Shown piece by piece: positions 53,162 through 61,284 of a stretch of 64,000 nt of DNA; the first letter of the stretch is position 1; each line of letters opens with the position of its first letter. Both the position numbers and the translations under genes were made by a program. The stretch spans positions 44,055-108,054 of the forward strand of contig CADAFP010000003.1 of the NCBI GenBank assembly GCA_902787185.1, written 5' to 3'. The notes beneath the pieces were generated by a model. It searched no databases and was not told the origin of the DNA. It saw only the letters and a program-made list of their open reading frames with translations. Origin of the DNA: an uncultured Bacteroidales bacterium (GTDB lineage: Bacteria > Bacteroidota > Bacteroidia > Bacteroidales > Muribaculaceae).

Positions 53162-53541
53162 CCCCACGCCAAGGCGCCAAGCCGCTAAGACATTAATTTC
53201 CAACGACATCAACCTTCACAGCACAGTTGCCATCGCCCAAGACGCCCCACGAGAGCACGGGTGCCATCGGCTGGGACGTGTTCTTTTGATAGCCAAAGCG
53301 AAGCGACGCCATCAACAAGAACCGTCCCAACGATGCACCAACCCCGTTGCCATCACCATCCCCCTAAAAACTACATCAAAAGAACCGTCCCTTTTTTACT
53401 ATATCAAACAACAAGGACAGTCAAACAACTGGGATATGTCAAACAACATGAACTACGATGAACAACTTCAACAACTTTTTTTGATTTCTCGGCCGACAGG
53501 CCGATAAAAAAATCTTAGCGGCTTTGCGCCTTGGCGTGGGG
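53162..53541. repeat. 380-bp nested inverted-repeat island upstream of polA
   Basis: The outer arms are 29 bp with one mismatch: 53162-53190 (CCCCACGCCAAGGCGCC...) and 53513-53541. An inner pair, GGGACGTGTTCTTTTGAT (53273-53290) and ATCAAAAGAACCGTCCC (53375-53391), faces the centre. AAGAACCGTCCC occurs twice (53317 and 53380). A covarying hairpin (GATTTCTCGGCCGACAGGCC at 53483) sits just inside the right arm. No gene was recognised in the 53017-53605 stretch. Confidence 0.72.
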
Positions 53542-53605
53542 GGTGGCTTTGGGGGTTGGGAAGGGGTCGAGGGAGAGAATTTTTGGCGGGTGGGGAAAAA
53601 ATGAT

Positions 53606-53613
53606 TAACTTTG
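53606..53613 (+). promoter_or_regulatory. -7 box TAACTTTG, polA promoter
   Basis: The box is 25 bases before the polA ATG. Confidence 0.7.
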
Positions 53614-53637
53614 AACCCTTAATCAAACTGACCTGAT

Positions 53638-56496
53638 ATGGAAAACTCAAAGAAACTGCTGTTACTTGACGCATACGCCCTTATCTTCAGGGCTTTCTAT
53701 GCGATGATTCGCAATCCGCGCGTCACCTCGACGGGCATCGACACCTCGGCGGTGTTCGGTTTTGTCAACACCCTGCAGGACCTGCTCAAACGCGAGCAGC
53801 CCTCACACATCGCCGTGTGCTTTGACCCGCCAGGAGGCAAAACCTTCCGCCACGAGAGCTACGAACCCTATAAGGCCAACCGCGACAAGACGCCCGAGGG
53901 CATCCTCGCTGCCGTGCCCTACATCAAACGCATCCTGCAGGCTTACCGTATCCCCATCTTTGAGGTTGAGGGCTTTGAGGCCGACGATGTTATCGGCACC
54001 CTCTCCCATCAGGCCGAGCAGCAGGGATTCTTCACCTATATGGTCACCGGCGACAAGGATTTTGGCCAACTGGTGACGCCCAACATCAAGGTCTATGACC
54101 CGCTCAAGAAGGAAATCCTGGGTGTCGAAGAGGTTAACGCCAAATACGGCATCAACGTTCCCACCCAACTGATTGACATCCTGGGACTCATGGGCGACAG
54201 CGCCGACAACATCCCCGGCTGCCCCGGCGTGGGCCCCAAAACCGCCGAGAAACTCATCCAACAATTTGGCTCCATCGAGAACCTGCTGGAGCATACCGAC
54301 GAACTCAAGGGCGCTCAGCAGCAAAAGGTGCGTGACAATGCCGAGCTGATACGCATGTCCAAATGGCTGGCGACCATCATCACCGACGTGCCCATCACCC
54401 TTGAGGCCGACGCCTTGAAGCGCAAACCCACCGACATGGAGGCCCTGCGCACCATTTTCAACGAATTGGAATTCCGCACGCTCACCAGTCGACTCATCGA
54501 CGGCGGCGAGGCCAATGCGGGCCTTGACGACATACCCGATGTGGAAACGCCACAGCCTGCGCCTACCGCCGCAGCGAGCGTTCCGCCTGTAGAGAAACAG
54601 GCTCCCGCGTCACCCGCCCGCAAGCCCGCATCGGGGCAGCAGCTCTCACTGTTTGACATCGAAGAGCCCGCCCAAGAGGCCAAAGCCGAGACGCCCGCTT
54701 ACAAATCCATCAATGATATCGCCCATGACTATCGACTGATCACGTCACCCATTGAGGTGGCGACTGTGGTGAGCGACCTGCAGGACAAGCCGCGCGTCGC
54801 CGTGAGCATGGCGGGCACTGGAGACAACGCGATGCGCTTCAACATCATGAGCATCGCCCTGTGCGCCGAGCCCCACAAGGCCGTTTGCATCAAGTGTGAC
54901 AACCGGCAAGACATGCTGGCGGCACTGGCTCCGCTATTTGCAGGCAAAGCATGCATCGTCGGCAGTGATATCAAGCGGCTGATGGTTGTCTTGGATCAAC
55001 ACCGCATCCCGTTCACGGCGCCCTATTACGACACGGCGATTGCCCACTACCTGCTACAACCCGAGCGGGGACACAGCACCGCCGAGGTGGCCTACGAACT
55101 GCTCCATTACACAGCCATCACCCTCGAGAGCCTGTTAGGTCCCAAGGGGCGCAACCAGCTCAAGCCGCAACAACTGTCGCCCGAAGCCATCAAGCGTTGG
55201 GCATGCGAGAATGCCGATCTCACCCTGCAACTCCCCGACGTGCTTGACAACGCCTTGAAGGAACAGGGCCTGCATCAGCTGTTGACCGACATCGAATTGC
55301 CGCTGGTACAGGTGCTCGCAAGCATGGAACTCGCCGGAGCACGCATCGACGTCAAGGCGCTCAAAGACTATTCTGTCACCTTGACCGAGCAGATGAACCG
55401 CCTTGAACTGGAGTGCCACCAACTGGCAGGTGTGCCCTTTAACACGGCATCACCAGCGCAGGTGGGAGAAGTGCTTTTTGACCACCTGAAAATCGACCCT
55501 AAGGCGAAGAAAACCAAGACGGGCCAATACAGCACCACCGAGGACATCCTGCTCAAGTTGCGCGACCGCCACCCGCTTATCGATAAGATTTTGGAACTGA
55601 GGGGAATACGCAAGCTCCTATCCACCTATGTCAATGCCCTGCCAGCGCTCATCAATCCGCAGACGGGGCGCATCCACACGACCTATAACCAGACGGTCAC
55701 CGCCACGGGACGCCTGTCATCGACCAATCCCAACCTGCAGAACATCCCCGTGCGCACCGACGACGGCAAGGAAATACGCCGCGCCTTCATCCCCGCCGAG
55801 GGCAATGTGTTCTTCAGCGCCGACTATTCCCAGATAGAATTGCGTCTGGTGGCCGACATGAGCCACGACAAGACAATGCTCGACGCCTTTGCCCACGACC
55901 ACGACATCCATGCCATCACCGCGGCACGCATCTACCACAAGCCACTGGAACAGGTCACCAGCGACGAACGCCGCAAGGCAAAAACCGCCAACTTCGGCAT
56001 CCTGTACGGCATCAGCGCCTTCGGCCTCGCCCAGCGGCTGAACATTCCCCGCGATGAGGCCAAAATGCTCATCGACGGCTACTACACCACTTTCCCGCAG
56101 GTGCGCGACTACATCGACCGCTGCATCGCCCAAGCGCGAGAGAAGGGCTATGTGACAACGCTCTACGGACGCCGCCGTATGCTGCCCGACATCAATTCAC
56201 GCAATGCCGTGGTGAGGGGATTCAGCGAGCGCAACGCCATCAACGCGCCCATCCAGGGCACCGCAGCCGACGTCATCAAACTCGCCATGGTGCGCATCTT
56301 CAAGCGGTTCCAGGACGAGGATATCCAGTCCAAAATGATTCTTCAGGTGCATGACGAACTCAATTTTGACGTCATTCCCAGCGAACTGGAAACGGTGCAG
56401 CGCATCGTCGTCGAGGAAATGGAAGGCGTCTATAAGGGAGACGTGCGCCTCACGGCCTCCCACGGTACCGCCAGCAACTGGCTCGACGCACACTAA
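53638..56496 (+). CDS. polA: DNA polymerase I
   Basis: This 952-residue three-domain polymerase has the 5'-3' nuclease with 'LLLLDAYALIFRAFYAM', 'VEGFEADDVIGTL' and 'GDSADNIPGCPGVGPKTA' (to about 290). A proline/alanine-rich linker follows at 290-355, then a 3'-5' exonuclease-like domain (about 365-560). The polymerase has motif A (DYSQIELRL), motif B (KAKTANFGILYGISAFG) and motif C (QVHDELNFD). In the middle domain the four proofreading carboxylates appear replaced: S390, A392, a leucine at the D424 position and N at the D501 position of E. coli. It therefore should lack proofreading but keep gap filling. Confidence 0.96.
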   Translation: MENSKKLLLLDAYALIFRAFYAMIRNPRVTSTGIDTSAVFGFVNTLQDLLKREQPSHIAVCFDPPGGKTFRHESYEPYKANRDKTPEGILAAVPYIKRILQAYRIPIFEVEGFEADDVIGTLSHQAEQQGFFTYMVTGDKDFGQLVTPNIKVYDPLKKEILGVEEVNAKYGINVPTQLIDILGLMGDSADNIPGCPGVGPKTAEKLIQQFGSIENLLEHTDELKGAQQQKVRDNAELIRMSKWLATIITDVPITLEADALKRKPTDMEALRTIFNELEFRTLTSRLIDGGEANAGLDDIPDVETPQPAPTAAASVPPVEKQAPASPARKPASGQQLSLFDIEEPAQEAKAETPAYKSINDIAHDYRLITSPIEVATVVSDLQDKPRVAVSMAGTGDNAMRFNIMSIALCAEPHKAVCIKCDNRQDMLAALAPLFAGKACIVGSDIKRLMVVLDQHRIPFTAPYYDTAIAHYLLQPERGHSTAEVAYELLHYTAITLESLLGPKGRNQLKPQQLSPEAIKRWACENADLTLQLPDVLDNALKEQGLHQLLTDIELPLVQVLASMELAGARIDVKALKDYSVTLTEQMNRLELECHQLAGVPFNTASPAQVGEVLFDHLKIDPKAKKTKTGQYSTTEDILLKLRDRHPLIDKILELRGIRKLLSTYVNALPALINPQTGRIHTTYNQTVTATGRLSSTNPNLQNIPVRTDDGKEIRRAFIPAEGNVFFSADYSQIELRLVADMSHDKTMLDAFAHDHDIHAITAARIYHKPLEQVTSDERRKAKTANFGILYGISAFGLAQRLNIPRDEAKMLIDGYYTTFPQVRDYIDRCIAQAREKGYVTTLYGRRRMLPDINSRNAVVRGFSERNAINAPIQGTAADVIKLAMVRIFKRFQDEDIQSKMILQVHDELNFDVIPSELETVQRIVVEEMEGVYKGDVRLTASHGTASNWLDAH

Positions 56497-56506
56497 TTTT
56501 TAATTA

Positions 56507-56697
56507 GGAATGAGGAATTAGAAATTAGGAGTTAGAAGTTAGGAGTTAGGAGTTAGGAGTTAGAAGTTGGCAGCGGGATTCGCTATCAACTGTCAATATC
56601 TGATATCTGATATCTCTTATCTAATATCTAATATCTCTTATCTGATATCTAATATCTGATATCTATTATCTGATATCTGATATCTATTATCTAAATC
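56507..56697. repeat. 7-bp word double array D between polA and the 56700 gene
   Basis: Ten ATTAGGA/GTTAGGA words (56508-56569) meet a core at 56566-56590 (GTTGGCAGCGGGATTCGC... ending ATCAAC). About 14 TATCTGA/TATCTAA/TATCTAT words follow (56597-56696), up to the stop codon of the opposite gene. It is the longest array in the window. Confidence 0.92.
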
Positions 56698-56699
56698 TT

Positions 56700-57443
56700 T
56701 TACTCTTCTCCTTCGATGATGAGGCGCAGCCACTGCGCTATCGTCAAGGGGATGGGGCCGACCGGCATGGTGGACATCAACCTGTCATTCATATCTTGCA
56801 GCAGGGGGCGCGCATCGGTCTCGCCGGCCCGCCGGATGATTTCATGAGCCTGGGGCATGGCACGCTCCATCACCTGCTGTGACGAGGGCCGCAACAGGAA
56901 ACTGCGCCAATAGAGCCAATAGGCGTAGTCATAGATGCTTTGGGCATCAGCAGGGTTGTCCAAATCCACACGGCGGGCGATGCAGAACTGCTCGGGCACG
57001 GGAGCCTGCTCGTATTCCTCATCAAGGACCATGTGAAATGCTGTAGCCAGGGCATCCAGACTGGCATCGTGAGGGTCAAGGGCATCAACGCCACGCTCAC
57101 CAGCGATGGTCCACCATATCACATAACGCACGTCATCAAGATTGAGTTCGTACTCCACATACTCATCGAGATTCACGACATGAGGCAAATACTGGCCACA
57201 CCGCTTGTTGTGCAGACTGATGAACGAGCGCCACAAACCGGCATCGGCGACAATGTCCTGATAATACCCTGTCACCGCCAGCACAACATCGCGGCGCACC
57301 GCATCATCCAAATCACGCAGCCAGGGCGACTCGTCCCACACCTTAGCTAAGCGCAGGGCAATCCACAGGTAGAACTGGTCGGTCACCTCTACCTTGGGAT
57401 TGGAGGGCTGACGCTCCATATAGTCTTTTATACTGATTTCCAT
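56700..57443 (-). CDS. Conserved hypothetical protein (possible DUF3843-like)
   Basis: This 247-residue soluble, acidic protein has no signal peptide. It begins MEISIKDYMERQPSNPKVEV with a following TDQFYLWIALRLAKVW, which recalls the start of DUF3843 proteins, but it is shorter than usual and I could not confirm this. Helical segments predominate; no catalytic motif was recognised. The gene converges with polA across array D and has no clear promoter box. The function is unknown. Confidence 0.7.
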   Translation of the reverse strand: MEISIKDYMERQPSNPKVEVTDQFYLWIALRLAKVWDESPWLRDLDDAVRRDVVLAVTGYYQDIVADAGLWRSFISLHNKRCGQYLPHVVNLDEYVEYELNLDDVRYVIWWTIAGERGVDALDPHDASLDALATAFHMVLDEEYEQAPVPEQFCIARRVDLDNPADAQSIYDYAYWLYWRSFLLRPSSQQVMERAMPQAHEIIRRAGETDARPLLQDMNDRLMSTMPVGPIPLTIAQWLRLIIEGEE

Positions 57444-57525
57444 CTTCTCAAAATTGATTTCTTGCCGTAAAAGTACTCATAATTTTTCATTTTCGGCAGC
57501 CTCTTCCAAACAAAAGCACTATCTT

Positions 57526-57675
57526 TGCCTTGCGGCGAAGATAGGCGGCGTCTTAGAAATGCTCAAATATATTTGGCATTTCGTTCGACTTGCACTACTC
57601 TGCCTTGCGGCTAAGATAGGCGGCGTCTTAGAAATGCTCAAATATATTTGGCATTTCGTTCGACTTGCACTATCT
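57526..57675 (+). repeat. Tandem 75-bp promoter cassette before the S9A peptidase
   Basis: Two copies (57526-57600 and 57601-57675) share GGCGGCGTCTTAGAAATGCT and TTTGGCATTTCGTTCGACTT. A partial third copy precedes them, ending GCACTATCTTTG at 57516-57527. The first full copy ends in a damaged box (TACTCTGC) and the second in an intact TATCTTTG. Confidence 0.85.
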
Positions 57676-57678
57676 TTG
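57671..57678 (+). promoter_or_regulatory. -7 box TATCTTTG, S9A peptidase promoter
   Basis: TATCTTTG has TTTG 20 bases upstream and lies 41 bases before the ATG. Confidence 0.75.
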
Positions 57679-57718
57679 CATCTATCAAAAAAATATCAAC
57701 CTAACATAAACGAAACAA

Positions 57719-59836
57719 ATGAGAAAAAAAAGTATTCTATTCATGAGTGCATTGATCGCAGCGTCGGCTGTGACGACGCAGGCTCGCATCAACTATCCTG
57801 ACACGCGACGCGTGGACACGGTGGACACTTACTTCGGCACCCAGGTGCCCGACCCTTACCGCTGGCTCGAGGATGACCGCAGCGCCGAAACCGAAGCGTG
57901 GGTCAACGCCCAAAACAAGGTCACCCAAAACTACCTGAGCAAAATCCCGTTCCGCAAGGACGTTAAAAAGCGCATCACCGAACTCGCCAACTACGAGAAG
58001 ATGGGTGCCCCCTTCAAGATAAAAGACAAATTCTATTTCTTCAAGAACGACGGTCTGCAGAACCAGAGCGTACTCTACGAGTATGACAAGAACGGCAACC
58101 ACAAGATGGTGCTTGACCCCAACACGCTGAGCGAGGACGGTACCGTGGCCCTGCAGCAGCTGAATTTCTCCAATGATGGCCGTTACCTGGCCTATATCAT
58201 CACCCGCAGCGGCAGTGACTGGAATGAGATATTTGTGAAAGACCTCAAGGAGGACCGTGTGCTTGACGACCACATCGTTTGGGCCAAGTTTACCGATGCC
58301 CAGTGGCTGGGCGATGGCTTCTTCTATAGCGGCTATGACGCCCCCGAGGATGCCAAGTCTTCCAAGAATGAGTTCCAAAAGGTATATTACCACAAACTGG
58401 GAACGCCTCAAAGCGAGGACTACATCGAATATCAGGACAAGAGCGAACCCCTCCACTTCCATCAGGTGAGCGTTAGCGAGGACGAGCGTTACGTCATGCT
58501 GTGGAAGAGCGATGCCGAGGGCAACGACATCTACGTCAAGGACCTCAAGGACCGCAATCCCCACTACGTGCAGCTCATCGGCGGCATGAAGTATGAACGC
58601 GGCGTCATCGGCATCGACAACGGCAAGATTTATGTGATGACCAATGAGAATGCCCCCAAGGGCAAGATTGTCACCTACAATGCCGAGACCTTGTCTCCCG
58701 CCAGCTGCGCCGAGTTCATCCCCGAGCAGGAATCAGTGTTGACGGGTGCCGCTATGGCCGACCACAAGTTCATCCTCACCTATGACAAGGACGCTTCAAG
58801 CCATCCCTACCTCTATGACCTGAACGGCCGCCTCATCCGTGAGATTGAGTTGCCCACCTACGGCTCGGTTGGCTTCTCCTGCAAGAAGACCGCCAAGGAG
58901 GTATTCTACAGCTTCACCAGCTACACCTTCCCCGGAGCCATCTACAAGTATGACCTCGAGACGGGCAAGAGCGAACTCTTCTTCCAGCCCAAGGTGAACC
59001 TCAAGAGCGAGGATTACGTGACCGAGCAGGTCTTCTACAACAGCAAGGACGGCGCCCGCATCCCCATGTTCCTGGTCTATAAGAAAGGCCTGAAGCGTGA
59101 CGGACAGCGTCCCACCTTCCTGTACGGTTACGGTGGCTTTAACGTGAGCCTCAACCCCGGTTTCACCTACACCCGCACACTGTTTGCCATGCTGGACTGC
59201 GGCGGCATTTGCGCCTATGCCAACCTGCGTGGTGGTGGCGAGTATGGCGAGGAGTGGCACCAGGCCGGCACCAAGATGAACAAGCAGAACGTGTTTGACG
59301 ACTTCATCGCTGCCGCCGAGTGGCTCATCGAGAACAACTACACCAACCCCAAGAAACTCGCCTGCAACGGTGCCAGCAACGGCGGTCTGCTCGTCGGCGC
59401 AGTGGTCAACCAGCGTCCCGACCTGTTTGCCTGTGCCGTGCCTCAGGTGGGTGTGATGGACATGCTGCGTTACCACGAGTTCACCATCGGCTGGAACTGG
59501 GCTCCTGACTACGGCCGCAGCGATGACAGCCCCGAAATGTTCCGTTACCTGCGCGGCTACTCGCCCCTGCACAACATCAAGAACGACGGCACTCACTATC
59601 CTGCCATCATGGTGACCACCGGTGACCACGACGACCGCGTCGTGCCTGCTCACAGCTTCAAGTATGCCGCCGAGCTGCAGCACTGCAACACCGGCGACCA
59701 GCCCAAACTCATCCGCATCGACAGCAAGGCTGGCCACGGCCACAGCAAGCCCATCAGCAAGATTATTGACGAATATACCGACATCCAGTCCTTCATCATG
59801 TACAACCTGGGCGTCAAGTACAAATACAAAAAGTAA
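57719..59836 (+). CDS. Prolyl oligopeptidase family serine peptidase (S9A)
   Basis: This 705-residue secreted peptidase has a signal peptide to about residue 22 (TTQA). The beta-propeller follows at about 70-400 and the alpha/beta hydrolase at 420-705. The catalytic triad is S553 (NGASNGGLL), D638 (GDHDDRVVP) and H673 (AGHGHSKP), as in prolyl oligopeptidase. The entry sequence 'DTYFGTQVPDPYRWLEDDRS' is family-typical. It cleaves short proline-containing peptides, probably in the periplasm. Promoter cassettes precede it. Confidence 0.96.
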   Translation: MRKKSILFMSALIAASAVTTQARINYPDTRRVDTVDTYFGTQVPDPYRWLEDDRSAETEAWVNAQNKVTQNYLSKIPFRKDVKKRITELANYEKMGAPFKIKDKFYFFKNDGLQNQSVLYEYDKNGNHKMVLDPNTLSEDGTVALQQLNFSNDGRYLAYIITRSGSDWNEIFVKDLKEDRVLDDHIVWAKFTDAQWLGDGFFYSGYDAPEDAKSSKNEFQKVYYHKLGTPQSEDYIEYQDKSEPLHFHQVSVSEDERYVMLWKSDAEGNDIYVKDLKDRNPHYVQLIGGMKYERGVIGIDNGKIYVMTNENAPKGKIVTYNAETLSPASCAEFIPEQESVLTGAAMADHKFILTYDKDASSHPYLYDLNGRLIREIELPTYGSVGFSCKKTAKEVFYSFTSYTFPGAIYKYDLETGKSELFFQPKVNLKSEDYVTEQVFYNSKDGARIPMFLVYKKGLKRDGQRPTFLYGYGGFNVSLNPGFTYTRTLFAMLDCGGICAYANLRGGGEYGEEWHQAGTKMNKQNVFDDFIAAAEWLIENNYTNPKKLACNGASNGGLLVGAVVNQRPDLFACAVPQVGVMDMLRYHEFTIGWNWAPDYGRSDDSPEMFRYLRGYSPLHNIKNDGTHYPAIMVTTGDHDDRVVPAHSFKYAAELQHCNTGDQPKLIRIDSKAGHGHSKPISKIIDEYTDIQSFIMYNLGVKYKYKK

Positions 59837-59870
59837 TCCCTTTGTGACCAAACGCCGCAAGTGTTAAATA

Positions 59871-59948
59871 CGAATTACGCGAACTGATTCCAATTGCGCG
59901 AAACCAACAATCTGAGATTCGTGAAATTCGATTCATTCGCGTAATTCG
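59871..59948. repeat. 9-bp word inverted array between the S9A gene and a membrane-protein gene
   Basis: CGAATTACGCGAA (59871) is the exact complement of TTCGCGTAATTCG (59936). The interior is made of ATTCG-containing 9-bp words (GATTCGTGA, AATTCGATT, CATTCGCGT). A T-run follows (59949), so the hairpin may also terminate the S9A transcript. Confidence 0.78.
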
Positions 59949-59988
59949 CTTTTTTCTCATCAACGAGGAAAACATCATCGCACAGTCA

Positions 59989-61284
59989 ATGGATTCAAGC
60001 CGCCGACACATCGACCGATGCCGTGGAGAGATCATCTCGTCATGGCTGGTCCTGCTACTATTCGCTGTCTCAATCGTCATCGGGTGCATCAAACACCTGA
60101 AGCCGTCCCTTGAGGGCTTCCAGTCTTGGGGAATCAGCGATTGGCTTATCAACTATGAGGGGGGCTTTGTCAGGCGTGGACTCCTGGGACAACTGCTGAT
60201 AGAGTTGGAGAAGATACACCTCTATGACGTGCGAATAGCCATCACGTTGATATGTGTCGTGTTCTCCTTGGTGATTCTTTTCATTCTCTTGCAGGTATTC
60301 AAAAAACAGGGATGGTCACTGTTGATTATCCCCACGGGACTGTGCTTGGGATTTATCTTCATGAATTACTGGGGACGGCGCGATATGCTGTCATTGACCA
60401 TGACCTTCGTCATCTTCTACATATACAAGATGGCGGTCTCCCGACCTCGGGGATGGCTACCCTGGGGGACATTTCACCTACTGTCGGTGCTCCAGATTCT
60501 CATACATGAAGCTTCATTCTTCTACACTTTCCCCATCCTGATGCTCCATAACTTCTACAGGCTGCGGTCCCAACACCACACAGTCGGTGCAAGTACGGGC
60601 TGGTGTCTGCTCCATTTCATGCCCGTTTTGATGACGATGGGGCTTGTGTGCCTGTTCAAGGGAGACCAGCAGATGGCCGAGAGCGTCTGGGCTTCATGGG
60701 CCGCCGTATTTAACACTTACCAACCCAAGGCCTCGGCAGAAATCGGCCTCAGCGTGAAAGCATTGGGATGGGATGCCATGGAGACGTTCTACAACCATTT
60801 CTACACGGGTTATATTGGTTGCCACGCGCCCCGTTTGTGGCGCATACCTTTAGCGCTGCTCAACCTGCCCATCACCTACCTTCTGGTCACCCGTCTAAAC
60901 AGTGTCAAGACAGGCATTTACCCACAGCGTGCCATGAACCACACCGCCATGAGCGATATCGTTCTGGTACAATTCTTTGCCCTGTTACCCATGTACACTG
61001 TACTGTCCTGTGACTGGGGCCGCACGTTGCCCTACCTGGTAATCTCGTCGGTGTTCTTCTTCCATCTCTTCAATCAGGAACGGCCGCTGTTTTCCCGCCG
61101 CCTGTCCAGGGTGTCTGCCAGATTGCAGGACGGCATCTCTGCCATCAAGCCAAAACACCTGGCGATAGCATATATCCTGCTGGTACTGTTAGCCCCCATA
61201 CCGCGCTATTATGCGCCGCTTGACACCACCAACACGTTCCAGCAGAGGTTCCAAGTCGAGTTACTACGCCTCATCAATCATTAA
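59989..61284 (+). CDS. Polytopic membrane protein of unknown function
   Basis: This 431-residue protein has about ten membrane helices and a conserved-looking loop NYEGGFVRRGLLGQ at about 56-69. This motif occurs in bacterial integral membrane proteins encoded near lipid-sugar synthesis genes. The C terminus is basic. The stop overlaps the next start by one base (TAATG), so it is translationally coupled to the prenyltransferase. It could handle the polyprenyl-linked sugar made by that protein; no transferase motif was recognised. Confidence 0.7.
   Translation: MDSSRRHIDRCRGEIISSWLVLLLFAVSIVIGCIKHLKPSLEGFQSWGISDWLINYEGGFVRRGLLGQLLIELEKIHLYDVRIAITLICVVFSLVILFILLQVFKKQGWSLLIIPTGLCLGFIFMNYWGRRDMLSLTMTFVIFYIYKMAVSRPRGWLPWGTFHLLSVLQILIHEASFFYTFPILMLHNFYRLRSQHHTVGASTGWCLLHFMPVLMTMGLVCLFKGDQQMAESVWASWAAVFNTYQPKASAEIGLSVKALGWDAMETFYNHFYTGYIGCHAPRLWRIPLALLNLPITYLLVTRLNSVKTGIYPQRAMNHTAMSDIVLVQFFALLPMYTVLSCDWGRTLPYLVISSVFFFHLFNQERPLFSRRLSRVSARLQDGISAIKPKHLAIAYILLVLLAPIPRYYAPLDTTNTFQQRFQVELLRLINH

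Noticed and set aside
53261-53507. Short open frames within the 380-bp inverted-repeat island
   Set aside because: Atypical composition (poly-Gln/Asn and Pro runs), overlapping inner repeat arms, no promoter.
57454-57801. A 115-codon open frame in front of the S9A peptidase
   Set aside because: It is made by the duplicated promoter cassette and overlaps the start of the real gene in another frame.
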